Below are positions 33,093-44,659 of a stretch of 64,000 nt of DNA, piece by piece. Numbering within the stretch: position 1 is the stretch's first letter; each line of letters begins with the position of its first letter. The stretch spans positions 3,472,001 to 3,536,000 of the forward strand of contig JBLDXI010000009.1 of assembly GCA_047495785.1 (NCBI GenBank), given 5' to 3'. The notes beneath the pieces are model-generated. The model was not told the origin of the DNA, ran no database searches, and saw only the letters and a list, made by a program, of their open reading frames with translations. Source of the DNA: Lepidodermella squamata. Taxonomy: Eukaryota > Gastrotricha. The translations under genes and the position numbers were made by a program.

Positions 33093-34247
33093 ATGTTCGT
33101 TCTTGGAGGCATTCTGGTTATCCTATCAAGTTTTAGTCCGGAACTTGGCTTGGTTTCAGGGCTAGGTATGTCCCTGATATTCATTTAATTTTCAAAATGC
33201 AGGAGGATTTTCGCAAATTAGAACTTGTCAGCCTGTATCCCCATGGATTGTCAAGCTTCGAGGCATGCAAAGATTACCCAAAGCTTGAGCTAAACAATAC
33301 ATTATTGCTGTCATTGCTAAATGCGAAATTATCGGGCGATTCTTCAATGATGTATTACTCCAGCGCCTATCTAGCTCCAACCCAACATGAGGCAGACTCT
33401 GATTTCATCAATTTACTACCGCTTCAAGGCAACGAAGATTCGTCATACCTGTCACCGAAATCTTTCGAGACTGAATATTCATCGACGGATAACAGGATGG
33501 CAAGAGCTCAACTATCGCCAGTCGCCGGGATGCCTCTTGCGAAAAAGCAGATAGTTCGAGCGCTAAATTTTGTCACAGCTGTCTCAAGAATGGCAAATTC
33601 AGACGTGAATGAAAGCGATGTGAAAATAAGGCGGAAACGAGCATTGGGCGAACAGTTGTCAAAGGTTCTGGTGCTGCCGGAAGAGGTTGGCGTTCCAGAC
33701 ACCCTCAGTCACCCGTCCGGTGCTGCTTCGAATGTTGAGTACTGTCGACCTCACGGACAGGTGGCTGGATCGAGCTTGATACCCCTATGCTCGATGTGTG
33801 CCATGACTACGCAACTCAGCCCTAGCTATTTCCCACCTTGGATAAATGAGATCTATTGCACGGGTTCGACACCTAGCAAAGGCTGTGGTTGCCTTCACAT
33901 TAATGGAATGTGTAAGTAATAAATTCAGCAATCATCTTTCATCCTGAATTAAAAAATCCATAGATCACGGCAGCTGTCAGCAAAGCGTTATTTGGTTCTC
34001 AGTCCTTCAAGCCAGGCCAACAAATTGCGAACTGATCACTCTGCTGGACGCTGAAAGGAGGCAAGAGTTGGCAAACTGGGATCCAGATGAAGACCCTATC
34101 CCGCAATCTTGGCTGCCCCACACTTTCCAGGTCGATGGCTGGGACGTTGTACCGCAGCCGATTAACACAGGCTGCGAATGCATGCTTCATAAAGATTCGT
34201 TTCTAAGCGAGACATTGGAGCATGATCTCCAAAACGCCTATAATTAA
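33093..34247 (+). CDS. Secreted cystine-knot factor precursor, IL-17-like by pattern
   Basis: Proposed exons 33093-33152 (signal peptide MFVLGGILVILSSF), 33203-33911 and 33964-34247; about 350 aa. The second junction (T|AT, 52-nt intron) is firm. The first uses a weak GTTTCA donor, because the nearby GTATGT would leave a 37-nt intron and the wrong phase. A furin-type site IRRKR splits a pro-region from a Cys-rich C-terminal domain with 11 cysteines: CSMCAMTTQLSPSYFPPWIN, EIYC, KGCGC, HGSCQQSVIWFSVL, then INTGCECM. The spacing of the xPxxxxEaxC block, the S(C)xxxxxxxxVL strand and the final GCxC matches interleukin-17 cytokines. Trunk/PTTH or noggin-like knots are the alternatives. Likely an extracellular signalling ligand; receptor unknown. 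Convergent with the gene at 34470. Confidence 0.5.
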
Positions 34248-34469
34248 TGCCCGCTTTGCATCTCATCATTTTCAACGCTTTTGTCTTGTGTAACAAGAAT
34301 AATTGTTTAAAAAATATGTTTTTTTCATTTATTTATTGGTGAAGCTAATTTTTCAAACAGGTCTCGTTATTTGCTCGTTTGAGGTATCCAACTTCGAGAT
34401 TGATTTTTTTGGTCATTTTCCAAGGACAATTTTTCAGGTAAAAATTGCATTGTTTCATCAATATTATTT

Positions 34470-36554
34470 TTACACAGCTGATAAATACGGCTTTTGATCG
34501 ATGCGGGGCGATGAGCCTTGTTTAATCGTGACACTTTTGCCACTCCTCGAAGACGAACGATTGCTGCTTCGCTCTTGCTTCATTATCGAACCAGGCCTAG
34601 TCGTATAGTAGCCCGCTTGGTGATCAGTTGGCGAATCGTTTTTCGAAGACGAAGCAGAGTTTGACGACGAGTTGGACTTATCGCCAAAGCCATCAGGCGG
34701 CGGGGGCGGGGCTTCGTACATTTGTTGAAATTCGAGGTAATTTGCCGCGGCCTCGGAGAAGTTTTGATTCGGGTCAAACAATGGGACTATGCCTCGTACC
34801 GGCCCGTTTATCACACGAACCTGATTTCGCCTCAACGAGTTCGGGCTGAAGCTATTCATGTCACTTGCGGTGTTGAAATGGTGGTTCTGAGCCGATCGAA
34901 AAGCAGGAGGAGGAGGTGGTGGCGGTGCAGGAGCAGGTTGTTGGAAATCAGCAGGTTCCGCAACTTCACTAATAGACCTAAACTTCGGCTTTTTACTCGG
35001 CGACGAAGGCGCAGGCATAATTTCGACAACGATAGCCGGTTGAGGAGCAGGAGCAAGAAGAATCTGCTTCTGGCTTAACGGGCTGTTGTGGATTTGCTCG
35101 GTTTCGAGCGATCGAGTCGCGTGGATAGGCGTGTGTTTACACCTGCATTCGCACTGCTCGACGCCGCAGTGGGGCCGCCGGTACCGGTACCAGCGCGACG
35201 ACCAGCGGCGGCTCGGCGACTGCTCGCTTTCTTCATGCATGCGCTTTATGTACAGACTGCAGGCGGTGACGAAGATGACGGGAAGACTCAGGCAGATGAC
35301 GTAGGCGAACACGAGACCGGTAACGAACACGGCTGTCATTTCGTCGTTCGATGTTAACACCTCCGACAAACGCTCGGTATCGTTGATCATCCTAGAAACG
35401 CGGTAAAAAATGCAGAAAAAGTTCAAATTAATGCTCTGAAAAGAGAGATCCGATGGTAATGCAATTTCGGACTTGAGCGAGCTGCAGATCTTATAGCCCA
35501 GCTCCCAATCGAGCAAATTTTCTGAAAAGCTGTTTATCACCCTATTCGGAGCAAGATGAAAGCCAGATGAAAGATGAAAGATGAAACTTTCCACCTCAAA
35601 GTAATTAACATTCCTTGAAATAGAGATGTTCTCAGCCTAGATGTTTCGACAGTCCATCTGAGATCTCACTAGATCCAAATTTGGACCGATTAACTTTCGG
35701 GGAAGTATTAGGAATTGAACCCACCCGGGAACCTAATTAAGAAACTTGGCACCCCTATTTTGAATAAAGGTCCTGATTTTACAAGCAAATTTTCTTTAGC
35801 GGAACAGAATTTGAAACATTGGAACCCAAAATTAAACTATTAAAAATTCGCAAGGGGCATTTTCCGAATAGTTCCGTCAAATCATTACTTCGGCGGATTC
35901 CCGAGAACCAATGCAAAATATATCCGATATTTATTCAGAATTTCATGGTCATTTTTATTTGGATTTAATTTGATAATTAACATCAGACACGAGTTCCAGA
36001 AAAAATAATTTCCTGTGCTAAGCCCAAGTTGTCCGAAATTACATTATTTAATACTCGTTACATCCATAGATGTGAAAGACAATACGTGAGGTTTTTTAGG
36101 GTTAAGCGGTTGGGTGAAAAGTGCGATTAAAAACAAAGCTAAAGCGGTTTATGTTGGTTACCTAGGAAAAAAATCGTCGTTGCTAAGGAGAAAATGATTG
36201 ATGCGTATTAAATAACTCAGGTTGAAAAGTGAAGCTTGCAAAAAGTTGCGTGGCAAATTGCTAATTTCGCGCCTACCTGAACGTTTTGCTGCCCGCATCT
36301 TGGAAGTCTTGTTTAGGAAACAACGCGTCGTGATCCTCGTCCTGGCCGGCCGTTGCGATCAATTGCGTGAATTGGTGCTCCATACGCTTTGAGGTCGTCA
36401 GAAAATCACTACCACCCGGCGTTGCGGCCGGAGACTGCATTATCTCGTCCACATAGAAGACAACCATCGAGGCCGGCGACGATGTCATGACGGCGTCCAT
36501 CAACTGCCACGCAATCAGATTAACGAAAATTCGTGATTCAGCCAGAACTGCACT
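34470..36554 (-). CDS. Single-pass membrane protein with proline-rich cytoplasmic tail and PDZ ligand (5' part missing)
   Basis: Two exons are supported: about 36554-36277 and 35391-34470, joined AG|G (TFRMINDTERL). Exon A encodes a non-cytoplasmic-looking segment (IFVNLIAWQLMDAV, VVFYVDEIMQS). Exon B holds one strong membrane helix (MTAVFVTGLVFAYVICLSLP) followed by a basic, Cys-containing juxtamembrane region (RWYRYRRPHCGVEQCECRCK), polyproline runs (APAPPPPPPPAF; EAPPPPPDGFGD) and a Ser-rich end. The last residues YLSAV fit a class I PDZ-binding motif (S-x-V). The polyproline runs could bind SH3, WW or EVH1 domains. No family recognised. Exon A opens at an acceptor near 36552 and I found no earlier exon, so the N-terminus and any signal peptide are not located. 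Confidence 0.6.
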
Positions 36555-36560
36555 GCTCAA

Positions 36561-39500
36561 AAGTTATCCGAGTTCTTGTAATTTTTTCCGATCCCAATAA
36601 TAATTATATTAGGCGACTCGCAAAAAAACGACAGTTGTATAATTAGATTCGCATCGATGGCTCTATGTCTCCATCATCGTTAACAGATTCATCTATATAC
36701 TACATCGGAAAAAAATTGTCGTTATTTTTTAATAGTAAAATAAGATGATAAAAAATATCGGAATTTCGCGAGCATGCGACTGTAAATTGACGAGGAGTCT
36801 CGCGTCTTGAAATGCAATACTCTTCATGTATTAGAAGAAAGAGGGAATAACATTCGCCACAAGTCAGTAAAAATTAAAACGGAATGGCGGAATATTAGCT
36901 GAGCGATATTCAGTTACAATCACCCTGTGCACATAATACATAGCGCCAAGTCTTAATAATATAGCAAAATATATTGCTGTTTTTTTCCAACGGCAGACGT
37001 GCTAAAAGTGTGGTCAAATTTTCAATTCTATACCGTATATTATTAAGTGCGGGCGAAGAAATTTATTGCACCCTGATGCGACAATTCGATATATCGGACA
37101 GTAAACGCAGCGGGAAATTTTTCCTATTATTAAATTACCGAAACATAAACAACTCGGTGCTAACTACTTGATAATTTTATAGGCGCATTAAAAACTTCCC
37201 AAAATAATTCTTAAAAAATATAAAAGCAATATAGGGCTTGAATTTTTGTCTTAGACAAAATGCGGAATAGCATACATTAGGGGGAGGAGAAGGAGTAAAA
37301 AAAAGTAACCGAAACATTGATTTTTGCCCTGTTCCATATGGGAAGATATTGTGTTATCTTTGAGTTGTAATTATTCCTGTAAGAAATTTTCGTGCAATCA
37401 AGCGTGGCGTAGAACAACATAGCGCGCGTCGATCAGGTGTGTGGTAAGTATGAGGTGGGCGCTCGGTCGGGTTGCGGTTCTCATCAATTATTCATCAATA
37501 GATTCTTTCTTTGAGAATTAGCATTTGAGTGCGCTTATCTTCTATTGTTTTTTGCGACTAAATATAAAGTTTTTTCTACTTGACTAATCACGATGTATAA
37601 GCCGGAAAATTAGTGCGCTTTAGCACTAAACAAAGAAATATCAGTAAATTTCGGTAAAAAAAGCTATACGCCTAAATAACGAGTTTGCGAATTTTAAAAA
37701 ATATATAATTTATGCTAAAATAATTCATATATATTTGAGACAAAACAAAGACTGCCCTCACTTTATAGATTTTTGAACAACCAAAGAAAATCGATTATTA
37801 TCAAGCCATTGAAGAGGTCAAGGTCATGCACAATATAATTGAAAATAAACAGTTTGCTCTGTAAAAAAAAGTTAATGTGCCTATCGGTAATTTTGTTGAT
37901 TACATTACGGAGATGCGCTGAAAATGCTTGCCTTTTTCGGTGCCTGCGCAACTAACGCCCCTGAGGAAGCTAAAAGGCTTGATAATAGTAATCATAATAA
38001 ATAATGGGCCCGAGAATAAACACGTTGAAGGTAAATTCTAGAGGTAAAAATGCATTTTCCTACGCATGTTTGTATCTTTGCGTTTTTTCATGAGTGCTCA
38101 TTCTGGCTGCTGACTCTGGGTCTAATGAAATCAAATAGCTAAATGCTGAAAGTTGCGAAAAGCTCTTTTGTTACAAGTGCTTCTCCCCAGAGGGTCTGTT
38201 TGAATGAATTTTCGCCATACAACAACATGATTTTTTATATGACTGCTCCTTTATATGAGGATTAGCGGGAATTGGTCCTGAAAAGGAGTCCGTGCGATGT
38301 AATCAAAAAAGCCCTTCCGCTGCTTACAAGTTAACAACTTTGTCCAGTCGTAAAATAAAATATATGATGCTTAATTTGCTATATAAAAGGTAAGGCGGAG
38401 GAGTCCCAGAATAACGTAGCGAACAAACCTGTAAAAAATATATCAAGGCCGCTACAAATTGAATAGCCGCTTGACTGCGACTTGTTAATTTCACAATAAT
38501 TACGAGAACTATGGGGAGAAAACGATTATTTTGAGTCTGTGTAAACATCGGAATTTTTTACGACTGAGAAGAATTTGAGATAAGTGCGATTTTTTCGCAT
38601 TAATAAAATATCTGAATTCGTTAATACCAACGCTTTCTAGAGTGAAAAGTCGATATAATTCATAGTCCTGGTATAATTTTTTTACATGATATATTTCAAG
38701 ACTGTAATAGAATATATTTCCTAATTTCGTTTAACGGTTGTGGGGGATTTTGTTGTTTTTCCTCATTCGATCGACTAACCGTTCGCTCATTCATTCTTAT
38801 TTTTCGAGCTTATTTACGTCTTATACACCGCTCATACGAGGAAAAACTCATGGCCTAGAAGGTTTTTCGATTACTTTTGATGGAAAATGCTAATAATAAT
38901 AATATCCAGTACTAGGCGCATGTTTAATCTCAGCTAATGCATGTTGGCTGAAAGCTGAACCAAGCATACGCAGAAAGGAAATTATTTCATAAGTTTTAGC
39001 CAAACAATGGACATTTAAATTTTGCCAAGTTTTCGCGACGTCTTGACTCTGATGATGCAATTACCGCTCATAAATTAATTATACTTTCAAACTGGCTGTA
39101 TATTTTTTTCCCAGGAAGCAGGAGAGGCAAGCCAGACGGAACAATCTTGAACTTTTTCCGAAAAAGTATCGATCAGACTGTACAATCTATCTTCAAAAAA
39201 AACGCACTGGAAATTTCAATTTTTTTATTTTTGCTGCTGCCTTCTTATTAGTTTTTATGCACGTTGAATTCGACATAACAAGGGCGATAAATAGTGATGA
39301 TTTCTACGTTATCAGATGGCATGTACGTCTAAAAATTGATACCAAAAAGTCACACACTGTTATGAATAACAAAATATACGAAAATACGATTATTTTTGGG
39401 ACATTGAACCAAGAAATATCGTTTAAATTGTCGCCACGCTTTGAAAAAAAGAAAGAGCGACTTCACAGTCAAGTTTTAGTTATAATAAAATAAAATTTAG

Positions 39501-39939
39501 ATATAACAAGACTAAGAGGCTGTACAAGTAATAATTATCTGCTATAATTCAACTTTTTTCGTTTACGTAAAGAGCGACATTTGTTTCAAGGTAAGAAGCG
39601 TACAATGATAAAAGAAATTATTCTGGTAAATGGTATTGAAGTATGGGAAGATGAATCAATTTTAGCCGAAACGTTGATATAAGATTCCGCGCGAAATCGA
39701 GAGTATTGTCGATGAAGGCTTGAAATCGGTTATTCGTACCCGCCTCTCAAGTTGCGAACACGCTAGAAAGCGGAGACGAGACAAACATCGCGACATTTAA
39801 GACAAAATCAAGGCACCAGTGTTTCTGAGACTTTTTTACGTAAATTATACAATTAATTAAATATTATTCAATTTTTTCTGAAAATACAGACGTGACAGCG
39901 ATAATTTCAATGAATTTATATGCAATTTTTAATCATAGA
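36561..39939. other. AT-rich region without a supported gene
   Basis: May hold upstream exons or the promoter of the membrane-protein gene and the 3' UTR of VMAT. No ORF here shows a domain or a good signal peptide, and no clear repeat was found. Confidence 0.4.
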
Positions 39940-42732
39940 TTAATATCCGTAGCTTGATTGCTGCTGCGCTGGAGCTTGGCCTACGAACGGATTGTTAGGA
40001 TTGCTAGCCACGATTGGTGCCGAGTTATTCGAGCCGTAGTACATCTGCTCGCCAGCCACGAATTCGCCGGAACTTCTCCGGTTATATTGACTGCCGTTAT
40101 TGAATTCCGCCTCGTCATTGTTCTCCAACTGCTCGTAGATACCACCATCGGGCGAGTACTTGGTAGCACCGGCAGCATGGTCGAGAATACCCTTGAAAAA
40201 AAAATTAAATTAAAAATTAAAAAAAACAAGCCAACTTCAGGTTTGGACAACTCCAAAATTTGAACTTAAAGATAAAATGTTTCGGATTTTTCATGCACAG
40301 CAACAAAATTTAAAAATAAAAAAAGCAAAAACTTATATTTACATCATTTACTGAGTCTTTTGGCGGAGGATTGCGTAGGAAGTAGATGAGTGGCGCGAAT
40401 AAAATGTTGATGATAGCTATCGACCATAGCATCCAGTGGAAGCCGATGGATTTGACCAAGTTGCCGGACAACGCCGGGCCGACGGCGAAGCCGAGGCAGA
40501 ATGCAACGTCAGCAATGGCATAGACCGTGCCGTAGACGGAGACATATCGCAAATCGACGAGATAGCCCATTGTTGGCATCATCGACGAGTCGACCATGCC
40601 GATGGCGAAACCGAGGCAAAAGTTCGGAAAGATCAAGTGGTAGATGCTGGTTGCAAAAGGAATCTATTCGAAAAAATTGGAAAAAAATTCAAGATTGAAC
40701 AAACAAATTTTAGACTGTGAAATTGATTCAATTTGGGTAAATCTTAAAATTACTCACCACAAATAATGCAAATGAGACGATAAGCATGCCAATAAGGCCT
40801 GTCCGCCACCTGCCAATGAGATGTGCCAGCCGGCCGAAGATGAAAGTTCCGATGAGGTAGGAAATACTGGCCGGTAGAAACGCGGCGCCTTGTTGAAATT
40901 TCGACGCCCGCATCGTGTCGAGCATCCAAATAGGCAGTGTCGGCTCGAGCATCGCAATGCCAAGATTGCCGAGCATGATAGCGCCGGCGGTGATTAGGAT
41001 GTAAGGATCCTTAAGTAGCGTCAGCAACGGGGTGCCCTGTTGTTCTTCTGGCTTCATTGTCGGGTTGAGGAGGATCAACTGAAGGGCGCCGTCGGCAATG
41101 GCGAGCGCGGCTAGTATTAAAAACGGCGCTTCCTTGCTGACGAATTCGTACATGAAGCCGCCGAAAGGAGGACCGACTACGAAATCAAAATGCAAATTTC
41201 TAATTTTTCATGAATTTGGAATTTTTACCTAGAACACCGAGAGCAAGTCCACCAAGGGCGAAGCCAAGTGCCTGGCCGCGTTCGACATCGTCAGGATAGC
41301 GGGAGGCTAACATGCCCATACCGGCGGTTGAACTGCACGCGGATCCGATGCCTTGCAAGGCTCGGGCGAAGAACAGGACGACATAATTAGTCGCGAATGC
41401 AAAAACTGATAAAGGAATTCAAATTAAAGCATTTTTTATTGATTTTGATAAAAGAAAATTGGTTAATCAGATTTATAGAAGTCGATAATCAATCTTCATC
41501 CGTGACTTCCATGGAGAACTTAGATCAGTTATATAGATAAAGAAAATTGTAAGCCAATAGAAGCCCATCGCGTTTAGTAGCCAAGTTGGGACTTTATAAT
41601 ATGGCCTGAAAGCGAAAACATTATGAAATTTTGAAATTTTAATTTTTTTTTGGGGTTTTTCAAATCTTGAGGATTGGAAATTAACAATATCCCTTGCGGC
41701 ATTTCAGAATTTGTATCTATGCATTTAGAAAATGTTGCTGCTGCAAAAATTGTAAAAAAATACTCGCAATATTTGTTAATCATGTGTGTGAGCTCAAGTG
41801 AGCACCTGTTTAAATAAGCATTATTTGAAGCACGTGTAAAATTCATTCAAAAAAATAATAAAGAAGAAAATGAAGACGCTTCTTGATAATATTGTCTTTT
41901 CTTTCATTACATTTGAAAAGCAATTATGACGATATAAAAACCAAAAACCACCCAGCTCTTTTCAGATGGCATGGAACATAAAGGCAGCTTCCTATGATAA
42001 GAATAATCGTAATTTGAAGCCCCAAAATGGAAAATTAAGTCTTTTAAAATTCAAAAAGAAATGAAGAATTAATATTAACGAAGAGTAAATCATACTTGTT
42101 GTAGAAACTGTTAAGATAGCAAAGCCAGCAAACATCGGTATCGAATACCCGATTTTATTAGTCAATGGACCGATTATAGGATTCGTGATGAGTTGCACGA
42201 CGGCTTTCGACGCGAACATGATGCCAACCCTGACGTTCTCATTAACCAGCGCCGAATGCCGGCGCCGCTCCGCCAGCTCGGCGATTGTTTCCGTGAAATT
42301 CTCCTTCGTCAAACACGGCGGCACCTCGATTGTCGTCTTGATAACCGGCAAATAACTCATGCCCCATATGTAATCCGTGATATTATCGTACATTTTCTTC
42401 GTTTTCTTGACACTTCGGCAGGTTTTCAGGAGATCACGGACGGTGGGATCGTCCTGGTCCTCCAGGGACAGTCGCGTTATGTTGATCTCTGGCACGACTG
42501 AGAACGCATCCGGGTAGTCGGCCTCGGTCAATAAATTGGGAATAATGGGTACGACAGTGGTGAGCAGCATGTTGTCGAGGAAAAGGGCGATAAAAACGAT
42601 GACGAGGACGAGTTTTCGCGACGTTCTGGCGTTTTGTAAAAACTCCTGTAAACTGAACTCCTTGCCATCAGTCGTCAACACGTTGCCAACAAGCGAACGG
42701 CAAACGTTAGCGACGCCGCCAATCTTCTCCAT
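39940..42732 (-). CDS. VMAT: Vesicular monoamine transporter (SLC18 family)
   Basis: Exons 42732-42096, 41405-41229, 41176-40758, 40663-40343 and 40191-39940 sum to 601 aa with all phases matching. TM1 reads [20 protein letters not shown]; the LLTTVVP form is VMAT-type, where the vesicular acetylcholine transporter has a different sequence. A large glycosylated luminal loop follows (NIT, NFT sequons). Other hallmarks are [53 protein letters not shown] and [20 protein letters not shown]. The C-terminal tail is Asn/Gln/Tyr-rich (end QQQSSYGY). Role: a proton antiporter in synaptic-vesicle membranes that loads dopamine, serotonin, octopamine, tyramine or similar amines. Intron 1 is about 690 nt, long for this window. 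Confidence 0.95.
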
Positions 42733-44659
42733 TGAACAAAATGTTATTCAATTAACAGCACCCAACTTTAATAATTAGGGATCTATCTTGAATACAAAAT
42801 TACAGCACGGACATGAAATTACAATTTTTCAGTGAAACGTAAATTAAAGCGTAGTTTCAGGGACAAAAGGCAAGAAGCTGAGTACTGTATAATAAAAAAT
42901 GCGAGGAGCTAACGGGTGTTGAAGCCCGGCGACATCTGCTGTCGCGCTCATATGAGCGGCAGTGTGTTTGTTTTTGCTTCAGTTTCTACCGCGGCGATAT
43001 TCATGTCAAAAATCGTCATATTACACCCTAGCTAGCACACATTACAATAATATTACGCCTATATCATCCCGCTACTCACGTTGAAAACTGCGGATAGATT
43101 GCCCCATGAGATTTGGTGTGTAAACTAAAGATATTTATATAAAATATATGTATTATTATAGAAATTATAATATATTTGACCTAAGCTGCCTGATGTTTTC
43201 TCGGAGTGATTTTTCGCCGAAATCATCGCAGCGAGTGGCAGGCGAAAAAATCTCACTTTTTGCGCTCATGTCTGACACGCCAACAGACCATAAAACAAGA
43301 GAAAGCATTTGACACAATAATAATAATATTCTTAATAATAATAAATAATTTTGATTTATATTCGTCTAAAAAATTTCGCCTAGTGCAATCAATGCCAACA
43401 AGATTGTGTTGTGTTTTTTCTCCGCCGCCGTCGAGCTATGGTCATTACGCGTGGAAAGCTTTCTAAAAAATTATCTCTCCCCTCTGCGCAAAGTATAAAA
43501 CGATAACTTCGGAAAAAGAAGACACTGAAGTTGAGTTGAGCGCGCAGTAACTTCTTTCTTCTAAGCTGCTCGGGTGAGTAGAAATTGTAATTATAGTAAT
43601 TATGTTAAAACCGCCAACACGATATCCGAGTGCTAGATGTCTGCTTGCAAGTTAATTTTACAGAGTAGTGCCGCGGCCTGAGACGCTTTTTCATTAATGA
43701 TTCGAACAACGTGTATTGTATAGCAAGTCCCGTACTTTTTAGCGCCAATAACTGATAGATAGATTAGCGTTGTAAAAACCGAACAAGCAGTTGGCTCACT
43801 GTCCTTAAGACTCGGGTCTATAAACTGCATCGACAATTGAGTAGTGTTTAAATGAAAGAAAAATATATAGGTAACAATATAATCGTAGCGGTGAGCGTAA
43901 AAAAATATACCTGTGTGTAGGTAAAAAAAATCGATTTGCGGTTCCTTTTTCATTATTACGACTATATTAATGTGATTGAACACCTTTTTACACTTGAAAC
44001 TGAGTGAAAGTATAGAATATATTGTTTCGATTTATGTCGCCCAGGATTTTTCTGCCTGTGTTTCTGTGTCGATAAACAAAATCGAACGCGTTTTTAGAAT
44101 GAAACTGCGGGAAGTTGCGCCTGCCGCCGCGAAGCAATCACAAAGCGTGGCGGAAGCGGCTCACTCGGCCTCCACGCCGCGTAAAATGGCTCGACTTCTA
44201 CTGCTATATGTATAGATATATATATATATAGATGTATTTATATTTGAAGCCGCCGATTCGCTGACACCTCATGAAAAACTTTCGATTATAAGCGCCGCTT
44301 TCCTTTCTTCGATCGCGATTCCACTCGGCTGAAAGATGGAGAAAAAACGGCGCCAATTTCAACAGAATTTTTATTATTACACAAGTTACTTCTATTTCAT
44401 ATCGTTATACTAATAATCAGCGGGTGTAAATCAATATTAGCATGCGATCAAGCACTTTTCAACCTAAAATAATAAAGAAGTAGGAAGGTAACGCATGGCC
44501 GAACACTTCGAGCCTAATGTTGAGATGCAGATTTTCCTTTGTCAACAAAGTTCCAGTAGAATAAGTATAGCAGTTTTCAAGAATGCGAAAAAACGATGAA
44601 AAGCAACTGAAAATTAAAATGACGAACATTGAGGGGATGGATGAAGTGGATTTTTCGGT
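42733..44659. other. Intergenic region upstream of VMAT; one candidate promoter
   Basis: Contains the presumed VMAT promoter and the 3' UTR of the kinesin gene. AT dinucleotide run at 44215-44232. See the separate TATA entry; no coding gene supported. Confidence 0.4.
43494..43575 (+). promoter_or_regulatory. Candidate TATA promoter with a short non-coding first exon
   Basis: TATAAAA at 43494-43500 is followed after about 30 nt by sequence ending CGG|GTGAGT (donor at 43574). This looks like a core promoter plus a leader exon on the plus strand, divergent from VMAT. No partner exon was identified. Confidence 0.25.

Noticed and set aside
44215-44232. AT dinucleotide run
   Set aside because: Simple sequence only; no associated structure.
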